From positions 2,046,001 through 2,110,000 of the forward strand of contig CM074700.1 of the NCBI GenBank assembly GCA_037367355.1: a stretch of DNA of 64,000 nucleotides, in the 5' to 3' direction. The notes beneath the pieces were generated by a model. The model did no database searches. It saw nothing but the letters and a program-made list of their open reading frames with translations, and was not told the origin of the DNA. The DNA comes from Neoscytalidium dimidiatum (Eukaryota > Ascomycota > Dothideomycetes > Botryosphaeriales > Botryosphaeriaceae). Position 1 is the stretch's first letter; each line of letters opens with the position of its first letter. The position numbers and the translations under genes were made by a program. This document shows positions 47,567 through 59,021 of this stretch, piece after piece.

Positions 47567-48957
47567 ATGCCTCCGCTACGGTCATGGTTCAACATCCCCA
47601 AGGGATCTCACTTCTCCCTCGCCAACATTCCCTTCGGCATCATATCGACCCCGGCAAAGGCTTCTCCGCGCGTGGCCGTTGCAATTGGTGACCATGCCCT
47701 GGACCTCGACGCCTTCGCCGCCAACAACGGCTTCTCCGCCCTCTCCACCATCCAGCCGCACCAACACGTCTTCTCGGAGCCGACGCTGAACGCCTTCGCC
47801 GCGCTGGGCCGGCCCATCCACAGCGTCGTGCGCAAATACATCCAAGACGTCTTCCTCGACAGCACGCCGCACCCGGACATCCTCAAGACGAACGGCTCCC
47901 TCCAGCGCGCGGCGCTCGTGCCGCTGAAAGAGGTGACGACGCACCTGCCGTTCCAGATCGGCGACTACACGGACTTCTACGCGGGGCTCAACCACGCGTT
48001 CAACGTGGGCGTGCTCTTCCGCGGCGCGGCCAGCGCGCTGCAGCCCAACTACAAGCACCTCCCCGTCGGCTACCACGGGCGGGCCTCGTCCGTCGTCGTC
48101 TCGGGCACGCCCATCGTGCGGCCCAGCGGCCAGATCCTGGCCGACCCGGCCGCCGAGGTCAAGGCGCCCGTCTTCTCGCCCTGCCGCAAGCTGGACATCG
48201 AGCTCGAGCTGGGCGCCTTCGTGTGCCGGCCGTCGCGCATGGGCGAGCCCATCGCCGTGGACGAGGCAGAGCGGAGCCTGTTCGGCGTCGTGCTGATGAA
48301 CGACTGGTCCGCGAGGGACATCCAGGCGTGGGAGTACGTGCCGCTGGGCCCGTTCAACTCGAAGAACTTCGGGACCACGATCAGCGCGTGGGTGGTGCTG
48401 GCGGACGCGCTGGAGCCGTTCTTGGCCAAGGGGCTGGAGAACGACACGGAGTTGCTGCCGTACTTGAGGGAGAAGAGGGCGGAGAACGTCTACGACATCA
48501 AGTTGCAGGTCGACTTGAAGAGTGAGTCTTTCCATTTCTCCCTCCCCCTCCCCCTACCGTGCAATGGCTGAAGTGTGAGGCGTTGTTGACTGAACTCTGG
48601 TGAGCAGCGAGCTCCGGAAATACCAACACCATTAGCAAGACCAGCTCTCGGAACTTGCTCTTCTCGTTCCCGCAGATGCTGGCACACCATTCCATCACCG
48701 GATGCCCGTTCAACGTTGGTGACTTGCTCGGCTCAGGAACCATCAGTGGGAAGGAGCCGAATGAGAGGGGCAGCCTCCTGGAGCAGAACGAGAACGGAAA
48801 GGTCAGCATAAAATTGGCTGGTGGTGAAGATAGGAAGTTCCTGGAGGACGGTGACGAGATCACGATCACAGGAGTATGTGGCAATGATGAAGATGCATTG
48901 GTCGGGTTTGGGGAGTGCGTGGGCAGGATCCAGCCAGCCTTGAAGTTCCCGTTTTAG
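47567..48957 (+). CDS. fahA: Fumarylacetoacetase
   Basis: Hydrolyses fumarylacetoacetate to fumarate and acetoacetate, the last step of tyrosine and phenylacetate breakdown. Two exons (47567-48521, 48608-48957) give 434 residues, near the usual 420-435. The N-terminal SH3-like part (SWFNIPKGSHFSLANIPFG) and the catalytic domain are both complete. Active-site blocks are DFYAGLNHAFNVGVLFRG (metal-binding Asp and the general-base His), LPVGYHGRASSVV, KLDIELELGAF (metal-binding Glu pair) and LMNDWSARDIQAWEYVPLG (metal-binding Asp with Lys nearby). The end reads GRIQPALKFPF. The start follows CACA and gives MPPLRSWF, the expected beginning. Confidence 0.96.
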
Positions 48958-50253
48958 AAAGGTCGGGTGCATGCTTGAAGCATTGTGGGCAACGCATAAA
49001 ATGGCCTTTGGTGAACATCATAAAATGAGCTTTCTCTTCATAATTGAACCAGCCCGGAGCAGATTGCAAGGCAATGCGTGCGGTAATGTTGTTATATATA
49101 CATATATATAATATAGGCGCACTGTTGAGGTTTGTTCTCGATTTTGGCGAATGTGAATTCTTACAGCCACAGCCAGAACTCTACTCGGCATGGAAAGGAT
49201 TGCAAGCATGGCACGCGCGCGCGTCCAAGGATCCGACTCGAAAGTTGAAAGTGCCGTATCCAATACCGAACATTATAGTTTCCATGCGCAGGCCAAAAGT
49301 CAGTTGGCAGCAGGGCAAGCTGTCAGTTTCCCTGGCGGCGCAAATTCCGCTCAGAGCTTCCAGGAGCTACGGCCACAGTCACGTCACAGGTTTCCGCAAC
49401 GGAAAGGCTCCGTGGAATGCGACCCCAGAAGGGCCCGGCGGCGCCCCGCTGCCCTGATCTCCGCGGCTTGCATCCTCCACATCCATCAATCAAAAACCCA
49501 GACAGGCCCAGATCCGCCAACCTCGCCCAAGATACTTTTCCATCAATATCCGCTCCCTCGCAAACACTCTGACCAGAACGCGCAACGCGATGAGCTAACA
49601 CCCAAGGTCCCCGAGGCTCCTCCGACCTCATGCAGGCCTCTCGGGAATGACGATGTCGAGTGCGTGGGCCGAGGGGAGTCCTGAAAGGTGGAGATGCTCA
49701 CTGGCAGCAATTGCGACTCGAGCAACGCCCATTGGATCAGCTCCGCGCCGAAGGCCGGTGCACCAGGCGACCAACTGAGCCAACGCAAAGGAGGGGTTGC
49801 GGGCCAGGAAGCTAACCCGGAAAGGGAGCTAATACCGCGAGGCTCTCGTGCCGTCTGATGGCAGAGGCAGACTTCCTGACCGCGCACTAGTCCCGCCTTC
49901 TTACTTTCTGCCACGGCTGTACGCGGTCGCTCCCCAAGCAACCAGTAACCGTCTACTACCCGGTTGGTCGATTGTCCGCGGCTCGACCGGCTGGCTGCTC
50001 GGCGCCTTCGTGCATCGGGTATAATGCACTAGAGCTTATATAGCTGCCCCCAACTCTGACCGCTCCAAGTTTGACCAACTTCACACCTCCTCTGTCGCCA
50101 GCAACTCTACTGTTATTCTGGCTGACGCTGCATTGCGACCTGTCTCTTCTCTGTTCTCGTCACCTTGAGCATTTCCTGCGTTTTTGACTTGCACTATCGG
50201 CTTCGAGCACATTTCAAGCGGAAAATTCGGTGCTTTGGGCTTCTTGGTTCATA
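48958..50253. other. Intergenic region between fahA and the CYP504 gene
   Basis: 1.3 kb without a supported gene; in particular no maleylacetoacetate isomerase is seen. An AT-rich TATATACATATATATA patch lies near 49093-49109. The right part is the P450 promoter, with a TATA element at 50037-50042. Confidence 0.6.
50037..50042 (+). promoter_or_regulatory. TATA element of the CYP504 gene
   Basis: TATATA within CTTATATAGC, 212 bp before the start codon. Between them is a CT-rich leader typical of fungal transcripts. Confidence 0.5.
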
Positions 50254-51975
50254 ATGCCCTCGCAAGTCGCAGCCATTGCCGTGGTGTCGGCGCTCTACTT
50301 CATCTGGCGCCTCCTGAACCGCACCGATGTTCCCAAAATCAAGGGCCTTCCCGAGATTCCCGGATACCCGATTTTCGGAAGTCTGATTGAGCTGGGTAAT
50401 AATCACGCGAGAGTGGCACGAGAATGGTCGAAAAGGTATGGACCTGTATTTCAGGTCAGGATGGGCAACAGGGTGCGTGCATTTTAGTTCACGTCCCAAT
50501 CTCACGGCAGATTGTTTCGAGAACGTCAGGGCACTGACATCTGTGGCCACGATAAGAGAATCATCTTCGCCAATACCTTCGATTCTGTGAAGCAGCTCTG
50601 GATTAATAACCAATCCGCCCTGATCTCACGTCCCACGCTGCACACCTTCCACACCGTCGTGTCCAGTTCCCAAGGCTTCACCATTGGCACTTCTCCCTGG
50701 GATGAGTCCTGCAAGCAGCGTCGTAAGGCCGCCGCCACGGCACTGAACCGTCCGGCTGTGCAGACCTACATGCCAATCATCGACCTCGAGTCGTATGTCT
50801 CGATCAAGGAGATGCTCGAGGACAGCGACTATGGCGCGAAGGATGTCGACCCAACCCCATACTTCCAGCGCTTCGCCCTCAACACCTCCCTGACGCTCAA
50901 CTACGGCGTCCGCATCAATGGGAACATCGACGACGAATTGCTCAAGGAGATCGTGCATGTCGAACGCGAGATCTCCAACTTCCGCTCCACCTCGAACAAC
51001 TGGCAAGACTACATTCCGCTGATGCGCATCTGGCCGAGCAAGACGAACAGAGGAGCTGAAGAGTACCGCAAGCGCCGCGACGTATACATGACAAAGCTGC
51101 TGGACATGCTGAAGGAGAATATCCGCAACGGCACTGACAAGCCGTGCATCACCGGCAACATCCTCAAGGACCCGGAAGCCAAACTGAACGAAGGTGTGCC
51201 ACTACTTCCCTTCCCTTCTGGGCAAAAGAATCACCGCCCGCTAACCTAACACTCCCACCCCTCAGCCGAAATCAAATCCATCTGCCTCACCATGGTCTCA
51301 GCCGGGCTCGACACCGTCCCAGGCAACCTGATCATGGGCATCGCCTCCCTCACCTCCCCGCAAGGCCAACGCATCCAGCGCCGCGCCTACGAGGAAATCA
51401 CGCGCGTGTACCCGGACGGCGACGCGTGGTCGCGCTGCCTGGTCGAGGAGAAGATCCCGTACATCACCGCGCTGGTCAAGGAAGTCCTCCGCTACTGGAC
51501 CGTCATCCCCATCTGCCTGCCGCGCGTCTCGACCAAGCCGATCGCCTACGGCGGCGCCACCATCCCCGCCGGCACCACCTTCTACATGAACGCCTACGCG
51601 GCCGACTACGACGAGGCCCACTTCGGCAACCCGTTCGACTTCGAGCCCGAGCGCTACCTCAAGGCCGACGGCGCCAACCCGGAGGTCGCCGGCACCCCGC
51701 ACTACGGCTACGGCGCCGGCAGCCGCATGTGCGCCGGCAGCCACCTCGCGAACAGGGAGCTGTACACCGCCTTCGTGCGCCTGATCAGCGCCTTCGAGTT
51801 CAGGGCTCCCGTGCGGGAGGACGAGCGGCCGATCATGGACGCGCTCGAGGCGAACGCGCTGCCGACGAGCTTGACCATGGAGCCGAAGAGGTTCAAGGTC
51901 GGGTTCAGGGTCAGGGATCGCGAGGCCTTGGAGCGGTGGATTGGGGAGAGCGAGGTGAGGACGAAGGATTTGTGA
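50254..51975 (+). CDS. phacB: Cytochrome P450 CYP504, hydroxyphenylacetate 6-hydroxylase type
   Basis: ER-bound monooxygenase that hydroxylates 3-hydroxy- or 3,4-dihydroxyphenylacetate on the way to homogentisate, feeding HmgA. Three exons (50254-50472, 50557-51193, 51266-51975) give 521 residues, the CYP504 size. The N-terminal anchor is AAIAVVSALYFIWRLL, followed by the proline-containing KGLPEIPGYP. Family blocks: ALISRPTLHTFHTVVSSSQG, GFTIGTSPWDESCKQRRKAA, an I-helix SAGLDTVPGN with the A/G-G-x-D-T pattern, KEVLRYW (ExxR), and the haem loop YGYGAGSRMCAGSH with the iron-binding Cys near residue 441. The splice at 50472/50557 (GNR|RIIFANTFDS) restores the family sequence, with a CTGAC branch point. 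Similarity is closer to PhacB than to the phenylacetate 2-hydroxylase PhacA, judged from memory. Confidence 0.92.
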
Positions 51976-52391
51976 GGGGGAAGGGAGGAAGGGGGGCGTG
52001 TGGTTTCTTGGACCGCCGACTTTGGGAAAGAAGAATGGTGGCGTGTGGGACGGATGAGGAGCGTGGTTGGGGGTGGGGTTGTGAGCTCATCGTTCTACGT
52101 TAACCCATTTTTCTCTTCGTCAATTGTTTAATATGGTTCGTGTAGAGCCAAAAAAAAAAATTGTAGCATGTCTTTATGGAAGGATATCTCCCAATATTTT
52201 TCGTTCGAAGCAACGACGAAAAAAAAAATGGAAAAGAAAAAAGGAGTGAATCCCAATTCAAGGCGATGTCCCGGATAACCATTGTACACGTTAACTCTAT
52301 GCCGTTGTAAAGCCACAGTATTCCCGTCTTTCCACTGTTCGAATCACTCTCCAACTTTCACCACTGAAATCCTCCTCCCTTACTGTTCAAC
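51976..52391. other. Intergenic region
   Basis: 3' flank of the P450 gene, with A9-T type runs near 52150 and 52220. No gene seen. Confidence 0.6.
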
Positions 52392-53570
52392 TCAGCAGCA
52401 TTTTCCAGAAGACCTGATTATAGCGGGGATGGAGATGTTATCAGACACGTCGAATCCAAAGCGGACGCTTCCGGATATCCGCCAGTAACCAAGTTGGTAA
52501 GTCGATCTAGAGAAAATTTCTCTCAGGTTTTTCGGAAGCTGGAAGTCGAGCCCACGGAAATCGTTAAGAATTTCCGAATGATGGAAAAGAACCAAGTGAT
52601 CCGCGATAGACACTGGGTCCCATCTAGCGCCAGTGGTCCAGGTCCAGGTGCGGATCAGGAGACAGAACAGAAATACAATGAGAGGACCATAGATGCAAAG
52701 AAGAGGATACAAAAACTCATTTGCAACCCAGGTGACCCAACTCGAATTGCCTTAATCATTCGTGTTCAAGAACGAGGACTTGAATGGTAATATGAAAGAA
52801 AGAGCAAAGGAACCAGACAATTCCACCCTAAATTCAACATAGCTTCGCCGCTCCTGAATATATCACTGAAAGGCAAGAATAGGAAGTAAGAGTTTGTGAT
52901 GCTTTTTGCTTACTGTCTCCTGTCTGTTTTCCTTCCCTCCTTTTGAAGAATTAACCCAATTACTTGCGCATCTTGCGTAAGGAATCAAGCGGGCGAAGCT
53001 CAGAAAGATGGTGTTGTATAACGCCGTGGTCACTGTTCCCACAGCTGCTGGAAGTACACGGAAATTGAACCATCCGGATATGCTTGTAGACTCGAGATAA
53101 CCGTACCAGAGAAACAATAATAAACAAACGAAGCAGATGACGTAGAAATCTATGATAGAGATGAGGAAGCCTGGTTCAGCGACACAGGCCTAAGATCGAC
53201 GGCTGGTAGGCCGAGCCTTCTACTTTCCTTGACGCTAATCGGACAGAGTAATTTTGGTGCACCTTCCTCCTGAAAAGATAAATTTTGCAATGGAAGGAGC
53301 CGGTCAGGGCGCTGCAGATGAATTCCGAATAATCATCCTTCAGATACTCACCATCTTGAGGACTGTTTTCAGCTCCGCTTAGATTGCTGGAGGCTTGAAC
53401 ACTGCTCGGCGTTTTTTCCAATGAATAAAGGTAATCAAGCTCCACTGAAACCATCTGGCCCTCAGCACTCCTCTGTTCAGTGGCTGAGATGTGTGAGCGA
53501 GGCATGTTGCCAGCTTTATCCGATATGTGCACGATCCAGACGAAAGTATTGAGAATGAATTTGATCAACA
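52392..53570 (-). pseudogene. Decayed multi-pass membrane protein gene (DUF3433-like)
   Basis: Three blocks of membrane-protein-like sequence occur on the minus strand, in order. The first (about 53570-53345) starts IPFLLIKFILNTFVWIVHIS. The second (about 53184-52980) reads through FLISIIDFYVICFVCLLLF and LYNTIFLSFARLIPYA, with an acceptor-like CTTAG before it. The third (about 52745-52392) has YPLLCIYGPLIVFLFCLLI, then RWDPVSIADHLVLFHHSEIL, GLDF and YQLGYWRISG. The WDPxSIAD and LGYWR pattern recalls fungal DUF3433-type proteins (recollection, not a search). The third block is cut from the sequence before it by an in-frame TAA at 52754-52752, with frame disagreement beyond. No splice pair I tried removes it. 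I therefore read it as a relic, though an odd intron structure could still rescue it. Confidence 0.5.
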
Positions 53571-54488
53571 GAAATGGAATAACTGAGAGTCAATTATGAA
53601 CTACTTCCTGTTCGAACACAAGGCTGAGACAATGTTCCGGTCTCGGCCTCGTGCTGCAGGCACACGTCATTCGGGGAATGCAAATGCCATATCAGATCAA
53701 TGGCACTGCCCAACGAATGAACTGGGCATGCAGAGACGTCAAGTGTACGTAGACCCTTGTTCAGTGTGACTTACTCGCAGCCAGCTGAACCACGAGCCGA
53801 AAGTAAAGATGTTGTTTGTGCATGAGGCTCCACCTGCGGTTGACTTCTATGATAGGTAACGCCAGGCCAAGCGCGCTCTATTTGATCCGCTACTTTAGCT
53901 CTTAAAAATCCACAAGACCCAGTGCCAAAGGTTTCACTTAGAACGGAAAAATATGCAAGAGAGAATTAGAGCGGCTTGCGAAGGCGCTGGCGCGGCTACG
54001 ATAACCACTAGACGCCGCGGGCGGGGGAGCTTTTTTTCTTACAATAGCAAAAGCAAATGCAAGGTCTCTGATATGATGATGAGCATTTGATCTCCGATGA
54101 ATGGATGCACATCCACTATGGATAGGCGGTTCCATGCCGGGAGGTCCACAACCTCTCAAAATCTTCAGTATACGTTCCATAAATCGATCTGATTACGAGA
54201 CGAATCGGCGCAACATGATGATCGGTAATAGCGACTTTTGAGCCTTACTGAGGACATTTTGCAGGGCCTTTTGAAGACCTTAGCACAAGAGTCAATAGTG
54301 CAGAGCATATTGGACCCAAGATCACGTGCGTCGTTCTATTTTTCGTGTCTAGAGTGAATCCGCCGGGGTATACTGCATGTGCTCACTCAGAATATAGCCA
54401 ACCAATAAAGCCACCGTAACGCCGTCGCGATGCTTGACTTTCGAACTTATCGACCCAATGCATGTTCCTTTCAATATCTCCCAAGAAA
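53571..54488. other. Intergenic region, lower GC
   Basis: Upstream flank of the decayed membrane-protein gene and 3' flank of tex1. A short frame with a donor-like end (around 53830-53780) could be a first exon of the decayed gene. Nothing firm. Confidence 0.5.
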
Positions 54489-55577
54489 TCAAAAACGCTC
54501 TGTTCCACCAATGATCTTCAGACCAGTTGGATCCGAATATGCCAATACATACCGACTAGGGTGCCATTGTACACACGGTGTCGGGCTGGAAGTTTCGACC
54601 TTGTGCACACACTCGCCAGTCTCAACGTACGCAATCTCCATACCTGTGCCCTCGTCTGAGCCACCGACAATGTAGCAACCGTCGAAGGAGAAGCTGACGC
54701 TGCGGACAGGGCCGGTCATGTTGGTGAGTGTGCGCTGGCATATCCAGTCGCGGGTATCCCAGAGCGTAATAAGCGCATCAGATCCACCAACAGCCAGATA
54801 TTCTGCGGTAGGGGAGAAGTCGACTGAATAGCAAGACGAGGTATGGGCGTTGAGGACGTGGAGAACGTTCTATCCACGGTGTTAGCCATGGTCTCTTGCA
54901 CGAAACGGATAGGCACGCACCATTGAGGGGTAATCAACAATCTTCACCTGGCCCTCGCCTGTTGTAAGGAAGAGCTCCTGGCCGGTCCACGAGAAGGTGG
55001 TCTGGTTCGTCTGAACGGTCTGGCGGTGGGCAGGGAGCGCGGTGAAGGTCGAACGCGAGATGGGCACGAGGACGTCATCCTGTAACACATTCCCAGCATG
55101 TTAGCTGCTCAATGCCTCCATGCAGACTTCCCACATCCGCGCAATGCGTACCTTTCTCCCCACCACGAGCTCGCTCCCATCGGGCCTCCACGCCAGCGTG
55201 AAAGCGTCTCCCCCAACCTCGACCTTCCCGATCGCGCTCTTGCTCCTCACGTCCCAGAAGCGCACGGTGCCGTCGGCGCTGCAGCTGGCCAGCTCGGCCT
55301 CGCGGGTGGGGTTCCAGGCGACGCGCTCGACGGGGCCGGTGTGGCCGCGCAGCTCCGTCGAGTTCTTGACCTGCGGCTTCTCCGGGTTCCACACGCGCAG
55401 GCTGCGGTCGGAGCTGCCCGTGGCGATGAGCGTGCCCAGCGGGTTCCAGTCGATGGTGCGCAGGTTGCGCGACTGCGAGCTGCGCGAGCTGTCCGAGTAC
55501 GCCTGCGTCTTGCGCTTCGCGAAGGCCGACGGGAATTTCGCCTTGGTGAGGACGTTCTCGCGCGCGGGGCCGACCAT
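54489..55577 (-). CDS. tex1: THO complex subunit Tex1/THOC3 (WD40)
   Basis: WD40 propeller subunit of THO/TREX, which couples transcription by RNA polymerase II to mRNA packaging and nuclear export. Three exons (55577-55152, 55079-54921, 54869-54489), each ending in phase 0, give 321 residues. WD repeats are visible: NLRTIDWNPLGTLIATGSSD with SLRVW, VERVAWNPTREAELASCSAD with TVRFWD, and YSVDFSPTAEYLAVGGSD with LITLWD, then VRSVSFSFDGCYIVGGSDEG. The ending VQWHPSRYVLAYS with GLKIIGG is typical of THOC3. I chose the ATG at 55577 (MVGPARENVLTKAKFPSAF); no better in-frame ATG lies upstream. It lies downstream of the NIP30-domain gene on the same strand, 534 bp apart. Confidence 0.9.
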
Positions 55578-56111
55578 GGTTCTGTGGATTTGGAGGTGAG
55601 GATGGGCCAATTTGGCAAAAGGGCCGTGGGGTGGAGGGTTGTAGCTGGTGGGTGCTCGGGAAAGTTGAAGAAGGTCGAGGCGAGCGTGGACTCAAGCAAG
55701 CGTCGATGGCGCGCGACTCGAGGTGAAGACACTCGGGAACACTTCGGCGAACCGGAGCATGCACCGTCCTCGTTTTCTATCATACTAAACACGGCTCGTT
55801 GTACAACTTGGGGAGAAATTCGGCTGAATCTCTGAGCTCTCAAGGTGTTGGGTTACATTCATGCCATACGACTATCTCAAGATTGGTGCTGGCAAGCCAA
55901 TAAAACTTCATAGAGCTTGACTACACGACTACGCATGAGAACCCCGCGTAGATTCTCGTGATGCTTCAAGCCAGCCCATTGGCCTGTTTTCATGCTACGT
56001 AGATATTACTGACTTAGTGTATACCTGCCCCTTGTGATTTTAATGTTCTTGTTTGAATGCGGCATTAAACAGCCACGCTATGCCATGCAGTGAAATTGGG
56101 TGCCATCCTGA
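55578..56111. other. Intergenic region between tandem minus-strand genes
   Basis: Contains the tex1 promoter. No supported gene. Confidence 0.6.
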
Positions 56112-56996
56112 TCAATCATCTTCATCTGATGAATAGCCACCAAGACCCAATGCCGCAGGTGTGGGCTTGGGCTTCTGAGCTTGAGTCTCTTTTGAATCTG
56201 CCGAGCCAGTTGCGCCATTGTCTGCCTTTGGAGATGACGAATTTGCTTTCGCTACGACTTTCTGCGCAGGTACTTGCTGGGCAGGCTTCGGCGATGTCGT
56301 ATCCTCGGCTTCCTTTCCTGCAGCCTCAGGACTTTTCTGCACGTTCTTAGAGCCCCGGTCCGATGCAACCTTCTCGCCGGTGGAGGACTTCCTGCGGATC
56401 TTGATGCCCATAAGACTGTCCTTGTCTTTGCCCTTCTTGCGCTTCCTTCCGGCCGAAGCCCAGTGCTCCTCCTCGACAGGTGCGTCACCGGTGTCGTTGC
56501 CGGAGAGGCGAGCAGCACGCTCCGCTTCGTCCTGTTGCCTCCGGAAAGCGTCGAGCTGCTGGGTGGTCTCTTGTTTCAGCGCAGCCTCTTTGGCGCGAGT
56601 AGACTCCAGCACCGAGTCGAGAAACTCGGCCTCATCCTCGTCAAGCGCTCTGAACTGATTCTTAAGCTTGATAGACTGCGGCAGGGCTGATTAGCCTAGG
56701 AGCGCGCAGAGCGGGTGCGATAGCGGGTAATACCTCTTCAAAAGCCTCCTGCTTCTTTGCTGCAGTCAGACAAGATCTGTCATGTTAGCCTGTCTAGCAA
56801 AGCGACGGGAGCAGCGCAGTTCGTATTTACCCTTGTTTGCCTGCAGCACTTCATACAGGCTCTTGCCGTCGTTTTGTTTGCCCTCTTCAGCCTTGCGGCG
56901 GCGCTCGGCCTCGAGGTCCTGCTGGGCCTTCAGCCAGGCATCATCGCGCTCAATTGGCTGGTCGTTGGTGCCGGCGGAGACGAAGCCACTGGACAT
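56112..56996 (-). CDS. FAM192A/NIP30 (PSME3-interacting) N-terminal domain protein
   Basis: Nuclear protein of the family whose human member (PIP30/FAM192A) binds the PA28-gamma proteasome activator; a fungal role is not established. Three exons (56996-56831, 56759-56734, 56675-56112) give 251 residues. The conserved domain is rebuilt by splicing: SGFVSAGTNDQ, AWLKAQQDLEAERRRKAEE, SLYEVLQANKG, AKKQEAFEE from the 26-nt exon 2, then IKLKNQFRALDEDEAEFLDS. This matches the pattern SLYExLQxxK...KxxEFEExxKxKNxxRxLDEDExxFLD. The C-terminal half is disordered and rich in Lys, Ser and Ala with a basic GRKRKKGKDKD stretch (likely nuclear localisation) and an acidic SSDEDD end. Divergent from the aldo-keto reductase. 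Confidence 0.88.
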
Positions 56997-57411
56997 TGTG
57001 GGTGGCGGAGGAATTAGTAGATAGATGGCGCGTGGGTGGAGGACAGGGCGCTCGCTCGGGACAATGGATTGCCGCGAAGAGCAGCAGTGGCACGGACGCA
57101 GTGACTTCAGCTGGGCCCAAGGCGCGCGCATCTGGCATCTCGCGACGCATTTTGCCGGCACGCGCATGCAGGGAAGGCCGGCAGAAAGAGTGGGTCGCGC
57201 TGCCGCTGCGGCTGGCAGACGGCAGGTCCATGCTCCCACAGCCCCTCCATCGTCCGTCGGAGGAGCCCCGCTGACGACACTTGTGCTCTGACCTGCGCTC
57301 CGGCGGGCGCGCGGTGGGCTGCTTGGTGGGTTGTCGCGACGACGTGGGCTGCCTGCCTTATAAAGCTCCCACTCTTGCGCGCGCCAGTCAATTGAGCTGC
57401 AAAATCCACGC
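56997..57411. promoter_or_regulatory. Divergent promoter region with TATA box for the aldo-keto reductase
   Basis: 415 bp between start codons facing apart. TTATAAAG at 57358-57365 lies 47 bp before the first aldo-keto reductase ATG, implying a very short leader if it is used. That leader length bears on which of two in-frame ATGs is translated. Confidence 0.55.
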
Positions 57412-58765
57412 ATGTCCATTCTGCTAGCTACAAAAAGTTCCCTCCGCACATCTCTCCGTCCTCTCTCCCACCGTTTCTTCTCATCCTCGGCTCGCGCGAA
57501 CACCATGGCTGGCCCGCTCGACTTCACCAAGCAGACCTTCACCCTCAACACGGGCGACAAGATCCCCGCTGTTGGTCTTGGAACCTGGCAGTCCAAGCCC
57601 AACGAGGTGCGCGAGGCCGTCAAGGCCGCTCTGCTGAAGGGCTACCGTCACATTGACACCGCCCTGGCCTATGGCAACGAGCACGAGGTCGGTCTCGGAA
57701 TCAAGGACTCGGGCGTTCCGCGCGAGGAGATCTGGATCACCACCAAGCTCGACAACCCCTGGCACAAGCGCGTCGAGGAGGGCATTCAGTCCTCGCTGAA
57801 GTCCCTTCAGACTGACTACGTTGACCTCTACCTCATGCACTGGCCCTCCTCCACCGACCCCTCAGACCTGAAGAAGCACTACCCCGACTGGAACTTCGTC
57901 GACACCTGGAGGGAGCTGCAGAAGCTGCCTGCTTCAGGCCGTGTTCGCAACATTGGTGTTTCCAACTTCGGCATCAAGAACCTGGAGATCCTCCTGAACG
58001 ACCCCCAGACCAAGGTAAATTTTAGCGAGAGGCAGATTCCTGCAGCAATTTCCTTCCCTTGAGAAAAAAAAAAAAAAAGCCAGTGAACCGTTATTTCAGG
58101 TGTCTGTTGATGTAGCAGGAAGCAAAATTTCTCATCACCGGCTCTCGAAGCCGATCTTGAAGACCAAATGACGATAACGTGACGCTAACGCAATTGCAGA
58201 TCGTTCCTGCTGTCAACCAGATCGAGCTCCACCCCAACAACCCCTCTCCCAAGCTCCTTAAGTACCTTGAGGAGAAGGGCATCCACGCCACGGCCTACTC
58301 CTGCCTCGGTTCCACCGACTCCCCTCTCTACAAGGACCCTACCGTCGCTGAGGTCGCAAAGAAGAACAACAAGACGATCCAGCAGGTTCTGTAAGTTTGC
58401 ACCACCCAACAAAATAAGCACCTGTTGTGAGGATCATCGGTGAACCAATTCCCGGGCATGGAAGTGTTGGCGACCATGGCTGCCACGTGCCCGGGTCTTG
58501 AGAACCCGAAAAAAAATTTCTGAGCCAGGGTATGATATACGTGTGCAAATGCTGACATATGGATAGTCTCAAGTGGGGTCTCCAGCGCGGCACCAGCGTC
58601 ATTCCCAAGTCCGTTTCGCCTGCCCGAATTGAGGCCAACTTCGACCTCGATGGCTGGAAGCTGTCCGACGAGGACATGAACACGCTTAGCAGTCTGAAGG
58701 ACCGCTTCAAGGTCTGCGGCGACGCTTGGCTCCCCGTCAAGGTCTTCTTCGGCGACGACGAATAG
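57412..58765 (+). CDS. Aldo-keto reductase with probable mitochondrial presequence and second start
   Basis: NADPH-dependent carbonyl reductase of the AKR superfamily, close to fungal glycerol dehydrogenase/GCY1-like enzymes. Three exons (57412-58014, 58200-58390, 58567-58765) give 330 residues from the first ATG, or 299 from the in-frame ATG at 57505 (Met32), which has the better context (CACC before ATG). Residues 1-31 are basic, Ser-rich and lack acids, ending RFFSSSARAN, as in mitochondrial presequences. The catalytic tetrad is Asp82 and Tyr87 (IDTALAYGNE), Lys112 (ITTKLDN) and His143 (LMHWPSS). Cofactor-binding blocks are RNIGVSNFGIKNLE, VPAVNQIELHP and TSVIPKSVSPARIEAN. The most likely reading is one gene making a mitochondrial and a cytosolic form by alternative starts, which is inference. 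Confidence 0.92.
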
Positions 58766-59021
58766 AGGAGGTTCATCATATGCCAGTCACGACCGTGGCT
58801 ATGATGGTCTGTATGACTGAGAAACGTATTGGGTGGGATATATATTCCTTGTTTTTCTTGAGTTTGGCAGCGCCAGACGGATAGAATCATACATAGGACG
58901 ACTTTGGCTGAAAGATCGCCTTAGGATCTTTTCGATATACCATGATAGACTTTCATGAAAGCAATTCCAACAGCTTAAAAAACCATAATCACGTAAGAGT
59001 CATTCATGTCGTGCCCGCGAA

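Noticed and set aside
48958..50253. Possible maiA between fahA and the P450
   Set aside because: I looked for the zeta-class GST start pattern and C-terminal helices on both strands and found none; the GST-fold gene at 59 kb is of the Fax type, not maleylacetoacetate isomerase.
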